Positions 52,757 to 61,240 of a DNA stretch of 64,000 nt are shown piece after piece. Under the pieces are notes generated by a model. The model made no database searches, was not told where the DNA came from, and saw only the letters and a list, made by a program, of their open reading frames with translations. Each line of letters opens with the position of its first letter. Position 1 is the stretch's first letter. Source of the DNA: Clostridiales bacterium (GTDB taxonomy: Bacteria; Bacillota; Clostridia; Lachnospirales; Lachnospiraceae); assembly GCA_018365455.1 (NCBI GenBank), contig JAGZJZ010000034.1, forward strand, positions 4,523 through 68,522. Direction: 5' to 3'. The position numbers and the translations under genes are program-made.

Positions 52757-52800
52757 ATACAGATACTGGGGGAACTTAACGGTTCCCCCAATATCTGTAT
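52757..52800. other. Long hairpin at the convergent rarA / GGDEF-EAL gene ends
   Basis: Arms of 19 bp (52757-52775 and 52782-52800) have one mismatch, which becomes a G-U pair in the minus-strand RNA. The stop codon of the minus-strand gene sits in the six-base loop, so the hairpin includes its last codons. Neither side has a T-run, so a role in mRNA 3' protection is as likely as termination. Confidence 0.6.
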
Positions 52801-54452
52801 TCAAAGTCTTCGGCACTTATGGGCTTTGAAAAGTAAAATCCCTGGATACTGTCCGGATGAATGGAACGTATGGTCTCCAGTTCTTCCGGGTATTCGATGC
52901 CTTCTACGCATACCTGGATATTAACACTGTGGCAGAGCTGTATAACTGCATTGATAAAGGAATAGTTGAAAACTTCCCGGTTAATAGCAGATATAAAAAT
53001 CCGGTCTATTTTTACGATGTCTGCAGGGGATTGTGCCAGCATGCCAAGAGAAGAATAGCCTGTACCAAAATCATCCATGGCAATTTTAATCTGTTCTTTC
53101 CGCAATTGGGCAAAGGTATTTTTAAGAGCTTCCATATCGGTGACAAAATAACTTTCCGTCAGTTCCAGGACGATATGGCGGGGGTCCAGCTGATATTTTA
53201 TCAGAAGATCCCGGATGTATTGCAGAAAAGAGGTATCCAGCATCTGTAAATAGGATATGTTAATGTTCATGACAAAGTCAGGGGCATAAGTAATCCATTC
53301 TTTGCAGGTCTTAACTGCCTCTTCCAGTACCCATTTGCCGACGGGAACAATAAGGCCGTTTGATTCCAGTACCGGTATAAATTCCATGGGGCTTACCGGG
53401 CCATAGATTTCGCTGGTCCAGCGAAGTAAAGCCTCAGCGCCTCCCACTTCCAGGGTGTCATTACTGATTAAAGGCTGATATACCATGTGAAAATGCTCCA
53501 TGTGATTCATGATGCTCAGCTGCAGCTGGTTGGTAATCTCCAGGGTGCGGAGTTTGGATTTGATTAAATCAGGGGAAAAGAAGGTGCAGGTATTTTTCCC
53601 GTTTTGCTTGGAGGCTTCCAGTGCACTGGCGGCAAATTTAATTAAATCCAGATAATTATCTCCGTCAGTTCCGATCATAGTGATGCCGGCTGACACGGTA
53701 CAGAAGTAAGAAATCCCGTCTGTAATCTGCCTGCGGTTGGCATAGGCATGTATTTTCTGATAAAGCTGGTATAATTCCTGTCCGGAAGCATTTTTATATA
53801 CAATTGCGAATTCATCTCCGTCATATCGGAACAGATCTGCATTAGCAGGAAGAAACTGCAATATGGTCTGGGCAAACTGGCGAAGTACCGTATTACCAAA
53901 TATATGGTCATTTAAGGCATTGATTCGGGAGAAGTCATCCAGTCCCAGCAGGAGAATACCCCCTGGATTGGTTTCAGTTGCAATCAATCCGGTGATCAGC
54001 TTTTCGCATTCTTTCTGGGCAAACAGTCCGGTAATATAATCAATCTTACCTTTACTTCCCAGATTTGTTACAACACCTGCAAAAAATATGGGGTTTCCGT
54101 TCTGATCTCTTTTTAGCAGTCCCCGGCAGACAACCCACATGTATTCATTTTTACGATTCCGGATCTGGTATTCTACATTGTGTTCATCCGTTTCTCCCTC
54201 CAGCATCTTTTCGATAGAATCAAAATACCGCTGTCTGTCTTTTTCGTGTACCAATTCACCCCAAAGAGGAACAAGTCCAGGTACCTTCCTGCCGGGAAGG
54301 TCAAAATCTTGCAGCATATTTTCTGAGATAAGGGAGATATCCCGAATCATATCAACTATGTAGATATAGTCATCCGTACTGTTTTCGATTGCCTCGTAAA
54401 AAAGATAGGGGTCAATTGTAAAATCATGAAATATTTGCTCATTATCAGCCAT
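52776..54452 (-). CDS. PAS-GGDEF-EAL cyclic-di-GMP protein
   Basis: A 558-residue cytoplasmic protein. Residues about 15-130 form a PAS/PAC domain. GGDEF occupies about 135-290, with the signature altered to YDGDEF. EAL (about 300-558) keeps EALLRW, the DDFGTGYSSL loop and the later catalytic residues in QVCVEGIE. The EAL half therefore looks able to hydrolyse c-di-GMP, while cyclase activity is uncertain because the first Gly of GGDEF is Asp. ATG 54452 follows AGAGGTG; an upstream in-frame start is unsupported. It is convergent with rarA and divergent from the guanine deaminase gene. Confidence 0.88.
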   Translation of the reverse strand: MADNEQIFHDFTIDPYLFYEAIENSTDDYIYIVDMIRDISLISENMLQDFDLPGRKVPGLVPLWGELVHEKDRQRYFDSIEKMLEGETDEHNVEYQIRNRKNEYMWVVCRGLLKRDQNGNPIFFAGVVTNLGSKGKIDYITGLFAQKECEKLITGLIATETNPGGILLLGLDDFSRINALNDHIFGNTVLRQFAQTILQFLPANADLFRYDGDEFAIVYKNASGQELYQLYQKIHAYANRRQITDGISYFCTVSAGITMIGTDGDNYLDLIKFAASALEASKQNGKNTCTFFSPDLIKSKLRTLEITNQLQLSIMNHMEHFHMVYQPLISNDTLEVGGAEALLRWTSEIYGPVSPMEFIPVLESNGLIVPVGKWVLEEAVKTCKEWITYAPDFVMNINISYLQMLDTSFLQYIRDLLIKYQLDPRHIVLELTESYFVTDMEALKNTFAQLRKEQIKIAMDDFGTGYSSLGMLAQSPADIVKIDRIFISAINREVFNYSFINAVIQLCHSVNIQVCVEGIEYPEELETIRSIHPDSIQGFYFSKPISAEDFEYRYWGNR

Positions 54453-54713
54453 TGGTACACCTCTTTTCGCCGGATATGTTGTATAATAAGGAAAGGAGCA
54501 TTGATGTTGAAATATCTTGTTTTTGGTAATGTATAAATTCATTATACAATAAAGGGAAGGTTTTTAAAACGAAAAAATACTTTTTTTTGCAAAGCAATTT
54601 TACAATCTTTTGCAATGAAAATACTTTTGTGATAAAGTAGGACAGGAGATATCCCCACCCGGAAGCAGGGGTGAAAAAGTGAAATATAAAAAGCAGAAAG
54701 AAAAGGAGCGAAT

Positions 54714-55991
54714 ATGGCAATGAATGAAAATTGTTATGCTGTAAAAGGAAATATTATATATAGTACTACGCCGGATAATCTGGTTTTAATAGAAAATGGT
54801 TACGTTGTCTGTGAAAACGGCATCAGCGGAGGTGTTTTTGAAAAACTTCCGGAAAAATATCAAAGTATTCAGGTGAAGGATTACGGTGACCGGCTTGTGA
54901 TACCCGGTCTGGTGGATCTGCACATGCATGCACCCCAATATGGACTGCGGGGATTTGGCATGGATCTGGAACTTCTGGACTGGCTGAATACCTACACATT
55001 TCCGGAAGAAGCCAGATATGCCGAAGAAGCGTATGCAAAAAGAGCATATGGCATGTTTACGGAAGAACTGAAAAAAAGCCCGACTACCAGAGCCTGCATA
55101 TTTGCCACGATCCACAGGGATGCTACGAAGATTTTAATGGATCTGCTGGAGGATACAAAACTGCGGACGATGGTGGGTAAAGTAAACATGGACAGAAATG
55201 CACCCGAATACTTGTGTGAAACCACAGAGGAATCCCAGGAGGAAACGCTGCGCTGGCTGAAAGATATGGAGGGACATTATCAATATACATCGCCTATTCT
55301 GACACCCAGGTTCATACCCAGTTGTACGGACAGCCTGATGGGGAAGCTGGGCGAAATCCAGAAAGAGCACCATCTGCCGGTTCAGTCCCATTTGTCGGAA
55401 AACGAAGGGGAGATTGCCTGGGTGAAGGAATTGTGTCCGTCTGCAGGCTTTTATGGAGAAGCTTATGAACAGGCAGGTCTGTTCGGGGATGGATGCAAGA
55501 CCGTTATGGCACATTGTGTATCTTCCGCAGAGGAGGAGATCGCACTGATCAGGAAAAACGGCGTATATGTAGCTCATTGCCCCCAGTCCAATATGAATCT
55601 GTCTTCGGGGATTGCTCCTGTGAGAAAGTATCTGAATGAAGGGCTGCATGTGGGACTGGGGAGTGACCTTGCAGGAGGAAGCTCCATGTCCATGTTCCGT
55701 GCCATGTCAGATGCCATACAGGTTTCAAAGCTATATTGGAGGCTGGTGGACCAGACGGCATCCCCGCTTACGTTAAAAGAAGTATTTTATCTGGCAACCC
55801 GGGGTGGCGGTGAATTTTTTGGAAAAGTAGGAAGCTTTGAAGCAGGCTTTGCATTTGATGCACTGGTGATCGATGACGAATCAATCTGGCATCCCCAGCC
55901 CCTTGGCCTTTTAGAAAGGCTGGAGCGGGTAATCTATCTGGGAGACAGCAGCAATATCGTGGAAAAGATGGTAGAAGGGGAGACCATCTAA
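54714..55991 (+). CDS. guaD: Guanine deaminase
   Basis: A 425-residue amidohydrolase converting guanine to xanthine and ammonia. VDLHMHAPQYGLRGFGMDLELLDWL contains the HxH zinc pair and the PQY substrate-contact residues; HLSEN, the AHC motif and GSDLAGGSS supply the remaining zinc and catalytic residues. Start ATG 54714 after AAAGGAG; a second ATG two codons on is possible. It lies 255 bases from the divergent EAL gene and its leader (54630-54713) contains a compact hairpin. IMP dehydrogenase is encoded nearby (58795), so purine metabolism genes are loosely grouped. A strong terminator follows. Confidence 0.93.
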   Translation: MAMNENCYAVKGNIIYSTTPDNLVLIENGYVVCENGISGGVFEKLPEKYQSIQVKDYGDRLVIPGLVDLHMHAPQYGLRGFGMDLELLDWLNTYTFPEEARYAEEAYAKRAYGMFTEELKKSPTTRACIFATIHRDATKILMDLLEDTKLRTMVGKVNMDRNAPEYLCETTEESQEETLRWLKDMEGHYQYTSPILTPRFIPSCTDSLMGKLGEIQKEHHLPVQSHLSENEGEIAWVKELCPSAGFYGEAYEQAGLFGDGCKTVMAHCVSSAEEEIALIRKNGVYVAHCPQSNMNLSSGIAPVRKYLNEGLHVGLGSDLAGGSSMSMFRAMSDAIQVSKLYWRLVDQTASPLTLKEVFYLATRGGGEFFGKVGSFEAGFAFDALVIDDESIWHPQPLGLLERLERVIYLGDSSNIVEKMVEGETI

Positions 55992-55993
55992 AG

Positions 55994-56037
55994 AGCGTAC
56001 CCGGCGAAGAAAGGATCTTCTGCCGGGTACGCTTTTT
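55994..56037. terminator. Strong intrinsic terminator after guaD
   Basis: AGCGTACCCGGC (55994-56005) pairs perfectly with GCCGGGTACGCT (56022-56033), extended by GAAG/CTTC, followed by TTTTT on the plus strand. The converging lipoprotein gene ends three bases away, so it probably serves both. Confidence 0.9.
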
Positions 56038-56040
56038 CAT

Positions 56041-56823
56041 TTAATCAAATAATTTCAGATAATAAACCTCACTGAAGTCAAACCGCATATCACATTTTTC
56101 GGTGTATCCGTATCTGCCACCGGTCTGCAGATACATCTGGGATAACAGGGAATCTGGAACTATATAGCCCAGGGTGAAAGTCTGATCCTCCCCGGCGGGT
56201 ATGGGATAATAGCCTTTTTCCGGCTGGAGGCTGGTTTCAATGCTTCTGACGGGTTGAGTGCCATCCGAAGCAAGGTGAAAACGGATTCGGCGGTACTCTG
56301 GCTGGAATTCAACGATTTTCCCGGCATCATTATTGTGGACTTTTAATGTTACCCAGACATAGGAGTGTGTTTTGACGTCGAAAGCTGATGCATGAGACTT
56401 TGTCCCGTCAGCGGAAGCAGTGCCGGAGGTCTTGGAGGTCTCCACTTTTTCAACCGTGTAAGTGACGCTTCGCTTCTGATTCTCAGTCACTGTGACAGGC
56501 GTGTTCAGGTCGATGCCGTCGGAAGCCTGTATATCTGCTTCTGTTTCTTTTTCCGGTTTTTTTACTGCTTCATCGGAATGTATAAATATGGGATTTGTTT
56601 CAATTTCGGGAGGAAGTGTACCAGCTTCCACTTCAGGAGGAAGCGTATGCGTTTCCGCTTCAGCAGACAGTGTACGAGTTTCAGGGACCGCACTTTCAGG
56701 GACCGCGCTTTCCGGGGAACTTACTGCCTGAGTCTCTGTCTGGACGCTGGGGTTCGCAGTACATCCTGCCAGCAGAAGACACATACCTGCACATATATAT
56801 AGGAAGAATTTCTTTTTCATCAT
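56041..56823 (-). CDS. Lipoprotein with Ig-like (DUF4352-like) C-terminal domain
   Basis: A 260-residue lipoprotein with lipobox LLAGC (Cys21). Residues 22-100 are low-complexity with repeated AVPES and TLPPEVEA-like units, a surface linker. The C-terminal 140 residues include SYVWVTLKVHNNDAGKIVEFQPEYRRIRF and LGYIVPDSLL, resembling DUF4352/telomeric-repeat-like Ig domains found in Firmicute lipoproteins; this match is from pattern memory only. Start ATG after AAAGGA. Function unknown; no operon partner. Confidence 0.72.
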   Translation of the reverse strand: MMKKKFFLYICAGMCLLLAGCTANPSVQTETQAVSSPESAVPESAVPETRTLSAEAETHTLPPEVEAGTLPPEIETNPIFIHSDEAVKKPEKETEADIQASDGIDLNTPVTVTENQKRSVTYTVEKVETSKTSGTASADGTKSHASAFDVKTHSYVWVTLKVHNNDAGKIVEFQPEYRRIRFHLASDGTQPVRSIETSLQPEKGYYPIPAGEDQTFTLGYIVPDSLLSQMYLQTGGRYGYTEKCDMRFDFSEVYYLKLFD

Positions 56824-57000
56824 AACAGCGTCCTTTCGTCATGGTTTTATGTAAATTAAAAGATGGTGAATAAATTCATTCTAGCGCTGTTTCCTTTAGA
56901 TTGCAACTGTTTCTGACGACTGCTGTAGCTATGCTATATAATAGTGAAATGAAAAAATATACAAAATTATGGATAATTCACATATTTTTGCATATTTTAC

Positions 57001-57029
57001 TTTACGGAAGGATTTCCCTGTGATATGAT
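57001..57029 (+). promoter_or_regulatory. Promoter for the K+/H+ antiporter gene
   Basis: TTTACG (57001-57006), 17 bases, TATGAT (57024-57029) lies 52 bases before the start codon. Confidence 0.55.
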
Positions 57030-57080
57030 AAAAAAGTGGTTTACATAATATTTTCATTATATATAAGAGAGGTGATGTGA

Positions 57081-58670
57081 TTGCTCTACATTTTAGCTAT
57101 CTGCAGTGCAGTATTGCTGCTATGTGTTTTTCTGGGGAAAATATCCGGCCGACTGGGGGTTCCGAGCCTATTGCTCTTCATGGTTCTGGGAATGTGTTTC
57201 GGATCCGATGGTCTTATCAAAATCCCCTTTGATAATTTCGGTATGGCAGAGTCCATATGCTCTACCGCCTTGATTTTTATTATGTTTTCCGGAGGCTTCG
57301 AGACGAACTGGGCAGCGGCAAAGGCGGCCAGCATACAGGGAATCCTGCTTTCTGTCTTCGGTGTTTTGATGACTGCCGGTATTACAGGTCTGTTTTGCCA
57401 TTACGTACTTGGCATGACCTTGCTGGAAGGGATGCTGATTGGTTCTGTAGTAGGTTCTACGGATGCGGCATCTGTATTTTCTATTCTTCGTTCTAAAAAG
57501 TTAAATCTGAAAAATGGCCTTGCTTCTGTTCTGGAAATAGAAAGTGGAAGTAATGACCCGGTAGCCTATACCATGACTCTGATTATTTTATCCTTTATGT
57601 CCGGAGGTTCTTCTGTTCCGGTAATTTCTATTTTTTTCAAGCAATTGCTGTTCGGCCTTCTTGCGGGCGTAATCATTTCATTTATTGCGGTACGAATTCT
57701 GCAGAGAGTGCGGTTTGAATCTACCGGCATGCGGACGATTTTTGTTGTCGCAGCTGCATTGACGGCTTATACACTGCCTTCTTTTATTGGCGGAAACGGA
57801 TATCTCAGTGTATATGTTGCAGGAATTATCATGGGGAACAGCAAGATGGTGCAAAAGGTGGAACTGATTCAGTTCTTTGACAGCCTTTCAGGACTGATGC
57901 AGATTCTTCTGTTTTTCCTTCTGGGCCTCCTGGCATTTCCATCCCAGATACCGGGAATTTTGCTGACCGCCCTGCTGATTGCGGTATTTATGAGTTTTGT
58001 TGCACGTCCGGCTGCTGTATATCTGATCATGAAGCCATTTGGAAGATCTTTTCGTGAAATTGTTTTTACTTCCTGGGCTGGTCTTCGGGGCGCGGCATCT
58101 ATAGTATTTGCAATCATGACGGTGACAAATCAGGCAGATCCGCAAAATGATATTTTCCATATCGTATTTTGTATTGCACTATTATCCGTAACTTTCCAGG
58201 GAAGTTTCCTTCCTTACGTGGCGAAAAAACTAAATCTGGTATACGATGAAGAAAATGTTATGAAGACGTTCAATGATTATCAGGATGATACGGATATCGT
58301 GTTAATTGAAACAATTATTGACCAACAAAGCCCCTGGAAAGACAAGAGGATTAACGAAGTATGCCTGCCCTCGGAATCCCTGATTGTGATGATTAAAAGG
58401 GAGGGAAATACCATTATTCCAAAAGGAAATACGATTATTTGCGAAGGTGATATTCTGATTTCCAACAGAATTGCATCCAGAAGCAGCTCCGATATACCGC
58501 TTGTGGAAGTTCCGGTTACCAGCGGGCATAAATGGGCGGATAAGCCGTTAAGCCAGATTAACCTTCCTAAGGATTCTCTGATTGTAATGATCAAGCGGAA
58601 CTCTGAAATTTTAATACCGGGAGGAAATACAAAGATACTGACCGGTGATATATTAGTTATGAACATGTAA
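57081..58670 (+). CDS. Cation/proton antiporter with two RCK_C domains (CvrA/NhaP2-like)
   Basis: A 529-residue CPA1-type antiporter. About twelve membrane helices span residues 1-390, with SVVGSTDAASVFSILRSKKL and ESGSNDPVAYTMTL carrying the acidic transport residues. Two C-terminal TrkA_C (RCK_C) repeats follow (about 410-465 and 470-529), each with the LPxxSLIVMIKR pattern. RCK_C domains in such antiporters often bind regulatory nucleotides such as c-di-AMP, an inference here. The start is TTG 57081 after GAGGTGA; ATG at 57075 is followed at once by a stop. Probable role in K+ efflux and pH control. Confidence 0.9.
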   Translation: MLYILAICSAVLLLCVFLGKISGRLGVPSLLLFMVLGMCFGSDGLIKIPFDNFGMAESICSTALIFIMFSGGFETNWAAAKAASIQGILLSVFGVLMTAGITGLFCHYVLGMTLLEGMLIGSVVGSTDAASVFSILRSKKLNLKNGLASVLEIESGSNDPVAYTMTLIILSFMSGGSSVPVISIFFKQLLFGLLAGVIISFIAVRILQRVRFESTGMRTIFVVAAALTAYTLPSFIGGNGYLSVYVAGIIMGNSKMVQKVELIQFFDSLSGLMQILLFFLLGLLAFPSQIPGILLTALLIAVFMSFVARPAAVYLIMKPFGRSFREIVFTSWAGLRGAASIVFAIMTVTNQADPQNDIFHIVFCIALLSVTFQGSFLPYVAKKLNLVYDEENVMKTFNDYQDDTDIVLIETIIDQQSPWKDKRINEVCLPSESLIVMIKREGNTIIPKGNTIICEGDILISNRIASRSSSDIPLVEVPVTSGHKWADKPLSQINLPKDSLIVMIKRNSEILIPGGNTKILTGDILVMNM

Positions 58671-58733
58671 CAGCCAAAAGTGGGAATAATTTTGCGACAT
58701 TTGCCGAAAAATCAAATTTGAGAGTAAAAAGCC

Positions 58734-58762
58734 TTGTATTTATCCGCAAAAAGTCTTATGAT
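58734..58762 (+). promoter_or_regulatory. Promoter for the IMP dehydrogenase gene
   Basis: TTGTAT (58734-58739), 17 bases, TATGAT (58757-58762) lies 32 bases upstream of the start codon. Confidence 0.65.
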
Positions 58763-58794
58763 ATAACATAAAATCAGATGAAGGAGAAGATAAA

Positions 58795-60303
58795 ATGGCA
58801 TTCTATTACAACGAACCATCCCACACTTTTAGCGAGTATTTATTAGTACCAGGATATTCTTCAGCCCAGTGTATTCCGGCAAATGCATCCTTACGTACCC
58901 CCATAACGAAATTCAGGAAGGGTGAGGAACCGGCAATTTCCATGAATATTCCGCTTGTATCTGCGATCATGCAGTCGGTTTCCGATGATAACATGGCAAT
59001 TGCATTAGCCAAAGAAGGTGGTATTTCCTTTATATATGGTTCCCAGACAATTGAACAGCAGGCAGAGATGGTAACCAGGGTCAAAAATTATAAGGCAGGT
59101 TTTGTATCCAGTGATTCTAATGTAAGACCGGATCAGACCCTTGCAGATATTCTGGCACTGAAAGCCGAGACCGGTCACGCAACCGTAGCAGTAACCGATG
59201 ATGGTACCGCTAACGGCAAGCTGGTAGGTATTGTTACCAGCAGGGATTACCGTGTCAGCCGTATGGATCCTGCAACCAGGATTTCCGAATTTATGACTCC
59301 GATTGAAAATGTAATCTATGCAAAAGAAGGGATCAGCCTGAAAGAGGCAAATAATGTGATCTGGGATCACAAATTAAATGCCCTTCCAATCCTGGACAAC
59401 AACCAGAGACTGATTGCTTTTGTATTCCGTAAAGATTACGATTCCCATAAAGAAAACCCATTGGAACTTTTAGATACTTCCAAACGTTATATCGTTGGTG
59501 CCGGTATCAATACAAAAGATTATGACAAGCGTGTTCCTGCATTAGTAGAAGCAGGTGCGGATATCCTTTGCATTGACTCCTCAGAAGGATTTTCCGAATG
59601 GCAGAAACTGACCATTGAATTCATCCGTAAGAACTACGGAGATACCGTAAAAGTAGGTGCTGGAAATGTAGTTGACCGTGAAGGATTCCGTTTTCTGGCG
59701 GAAGCAGGTGCAGATTTTGTTAAAATCGGTATCGGCGGAGGATCGATCTGTATCACCCGTGAAACAAAGGGAATTGGCCGTGGACAGGCCACTGCTGTTA
59801 TCGAAGTGGCTAAAGCAAGAGATGAATATTTTGAAGAAACAGGAATCTATGTTCCGATTTGTTCTGACGGTGGAATTGTACATGATTACCATATCACCCT
59901 GGCACTTGCTATGGGCGCAGATTTCTGCATGCTGGGCAGATACTTCTCCAGATTTGATGAAAGCCCGACAAATAAAGTAATGGTAAATGGAAATTATATG
60001 AAAGAGTACTGGGGCGAAGGTTCCGCAAGAGCCAGAAACTGGCAGAGATACGATATGGGCGGAGCATCCAAGCTTTCCTTCGAAGAGGGTGTTGACTCTT
60101 ATGTACCATATGCAGGCAGCCTTCATGACAACCTGAGCATAACCCTTAGTAAAGTACGGTCAACAATGTGCAACTGCGGTGCCTTAAGCATACCGGAATT
60201 CCAGCGCAATGCAAGGCTGACTCTGGTTTCCTCCGTAAGTATTGTAGAAGGCGGAGCACATGATGTGGTATTAAAAGACAATAATATTACACCTGTTAAA
60301 TAA
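58795..60303 (+). CDS. guaB: IMP dehydrogenase
   Basis: A 502-residue enzyme oxidising IMP to XMP with NAD+, the committed step of GTP synthesis. The catalytic barrel is interrupted by two CBS domains (about residues 110-230). The active-site loop reads GIGGGSICITRETKGIGRGQ with the catalytic Cys319; most bacterial enzymes have GPGSICTTR, so this belongs to a divergent GuaB group. The flap RARNWQRYDMGG and the C-terminal part are complete. ATG after AAGGAG. A single-gene unit with its own promoter and terminator. Confidence 0.9.
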   Translation: MAFYYNEPSHTFSEYLLVPGYSSAQCIPANASLRTPITKFRKGEEPAISMNIPLVSAIMQSVSDDNMAIALAKEGGISFIYGSQTIEQQAEMVTRVKNYKAGFVSSDSNVRPDQTLADILALKAETGHATVAVTDDGTANGKLVGIVTSRDYRVSRMDPATRISEFMTPIENVIYAKEGISLKEANNVIWDHKLNALPILDNNQRLIAFVFRKDYDSHKENPLELLDTSKRYIVGAGINTKDYDKRVPALVEAGADILCIDSSEGFSEWQKLTIEFIRKNYGDTVKVGAGNVVDREGFRFLAEAGADFVKIGIGGGSICITRETKGIGRGQATAVIEVAKARDEYFEETGIYVPICSDGGIVHDYHITLALAMGADFCMLGRYFSRFDESPTNKVMVNGNYMKEYWGEGSARARNWQRYDMGGASKLSFEEGVDSYVPYAGSLHDNLSITLSKVRSTMCNCGALSIPEFQRNARLTLVSSVSIVEGGAHDVVLKDNNITPVK

Positions 60304-60388
60304 GGGATTTATTTAGTTAATCAGAATGTTGTAACTGTGAAGTTTATATAGAAAAAACAGAATGAAATAGGAATCACGAATAGTGAAC

Positions 60389-60432
60389 CCCGGAGTATTG
60401 CTGATGATAAGTTGGCAGACTCCGGGTTTTTT
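60389..60432 (+). terminator. Intrinsic terminator after guaB
   Basis: CCCGGAGT (60389-60396) pairs with ACTCCGGG (60419-60426), followed by TTTTTT. Confidence 0.85.
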
Positions 60433-60459
60433 GATTGGGATGGATTAATGGGAAATACG

Positions 60460-60502
60460 CTTTGTGTAAGATAGGTGGTGTATAAAGCATCTTTAATCAG
60501 CT
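60460..60502. repeat. Dispersed TTAATCAGC/AAATACGCTTTGT repeat, copy B
   Basis: AAATACGCTTTGT at its left side is identical to part of copy C (63799-63841, plus strand), while TTTAATCAGC at its right side matches the opposite end in inverse orientation. The segment is itself an imperfect palindrome. It borders the remnant island that starts at 60493. Confidence 0.5.
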
Positions 60503-60822
60503 ACGCCCTCAATTTTCTCATACCCCGCAAACACCCGCCCAAACAAAAAGGAATTACAATAGGCAATAAAAGCAAATCCCACGATCACCATAAACAGTTT
60601 GGTCTGGTCTGCCACTATGCACAGCAATATGGCAATACCCTGGATCAGGAGAAGAGCGATGGTCTGCAGGCGGTGTTCCATGGCAATCCGGTAGGAGTTT
60701 TTAATCGTGACAGCAATCCGGTTTTGAAATCTTGCAATGAGGGGAAAGGTATATAGGAAAGAGATAATCAGCATGGCACTGAGCAGTGTCAAAACCAGCA
60801 GTACCCTGACTACGCTGCCCAA
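60493..60822 (-). pseudogene. YesL-family (DUF624) membrane protein remnant
   Basis: An open frame of 109 codons corresponds to the C-terminal half of YesL proteins (LVLTLLSAMLIISFLYTFPLIARFQNR and FVIVGFAF-like helices). The N-terminal 100 or so residues are missing, and the frame runs directly into the permease remnant on the other strand at about 60811-60822. YesL genes usually sit with LplB/YtcP-type transporters, so both pieces probably come from one lost sugar locus. Confidence 0.7.
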
Positions 60823-61240
60823 TTTTATCAGCTGGGTACTTGTCTATTCTGTAGCATTCAGCCTTTTTTCCAACAGCGGAATGGTCAACACCATGCTGCA
60901 GCATATGTGGGTTATCACGGAACCATTAAAGTTTTTAGACAGTGATTCCCATACCTGGCTGTGGATGATTTTATGGAATACCTGGAAAGGACTGGGATGG
61001 GGGTCTATCATGTATCTGGCTTCAATAGCAGGCGTGGATACAGAATTGTACGAAGCAGCCAGAGTGGATGGAGCAAACCGTTTCCAGCTCATGCGGAACA
61101 TTACACTTCCCGCCCTGATGCCTACATTTTTTGTATTGCTGATGCTGTCCATCGCCAATTTCCTGAACAATGGAATGGATCAGTATTTTGTATTCCAGAA
61201 TTCCTTTAACAAGACACATATTCAGGTTCTGGACCTTTAA
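60811..61240 (+). pseudogene. LplB-type sugar permease remnant
   Basis: The frame reads LPNFISWVLVYSVAFSLF through GVDTELYEAARVDGANRFQLMRNITLPALMP (the EAA loop) and IQVLDL, then a stop. About 120 N-terminal residues and about 30 C-terminal residues of a normal LplB-type permease are missing. Both ends abut other gene fragments without intergenic DNA, which indicates deletions. No ribosome-binding site fits it. Not expected to function. Confidence 0.78.
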
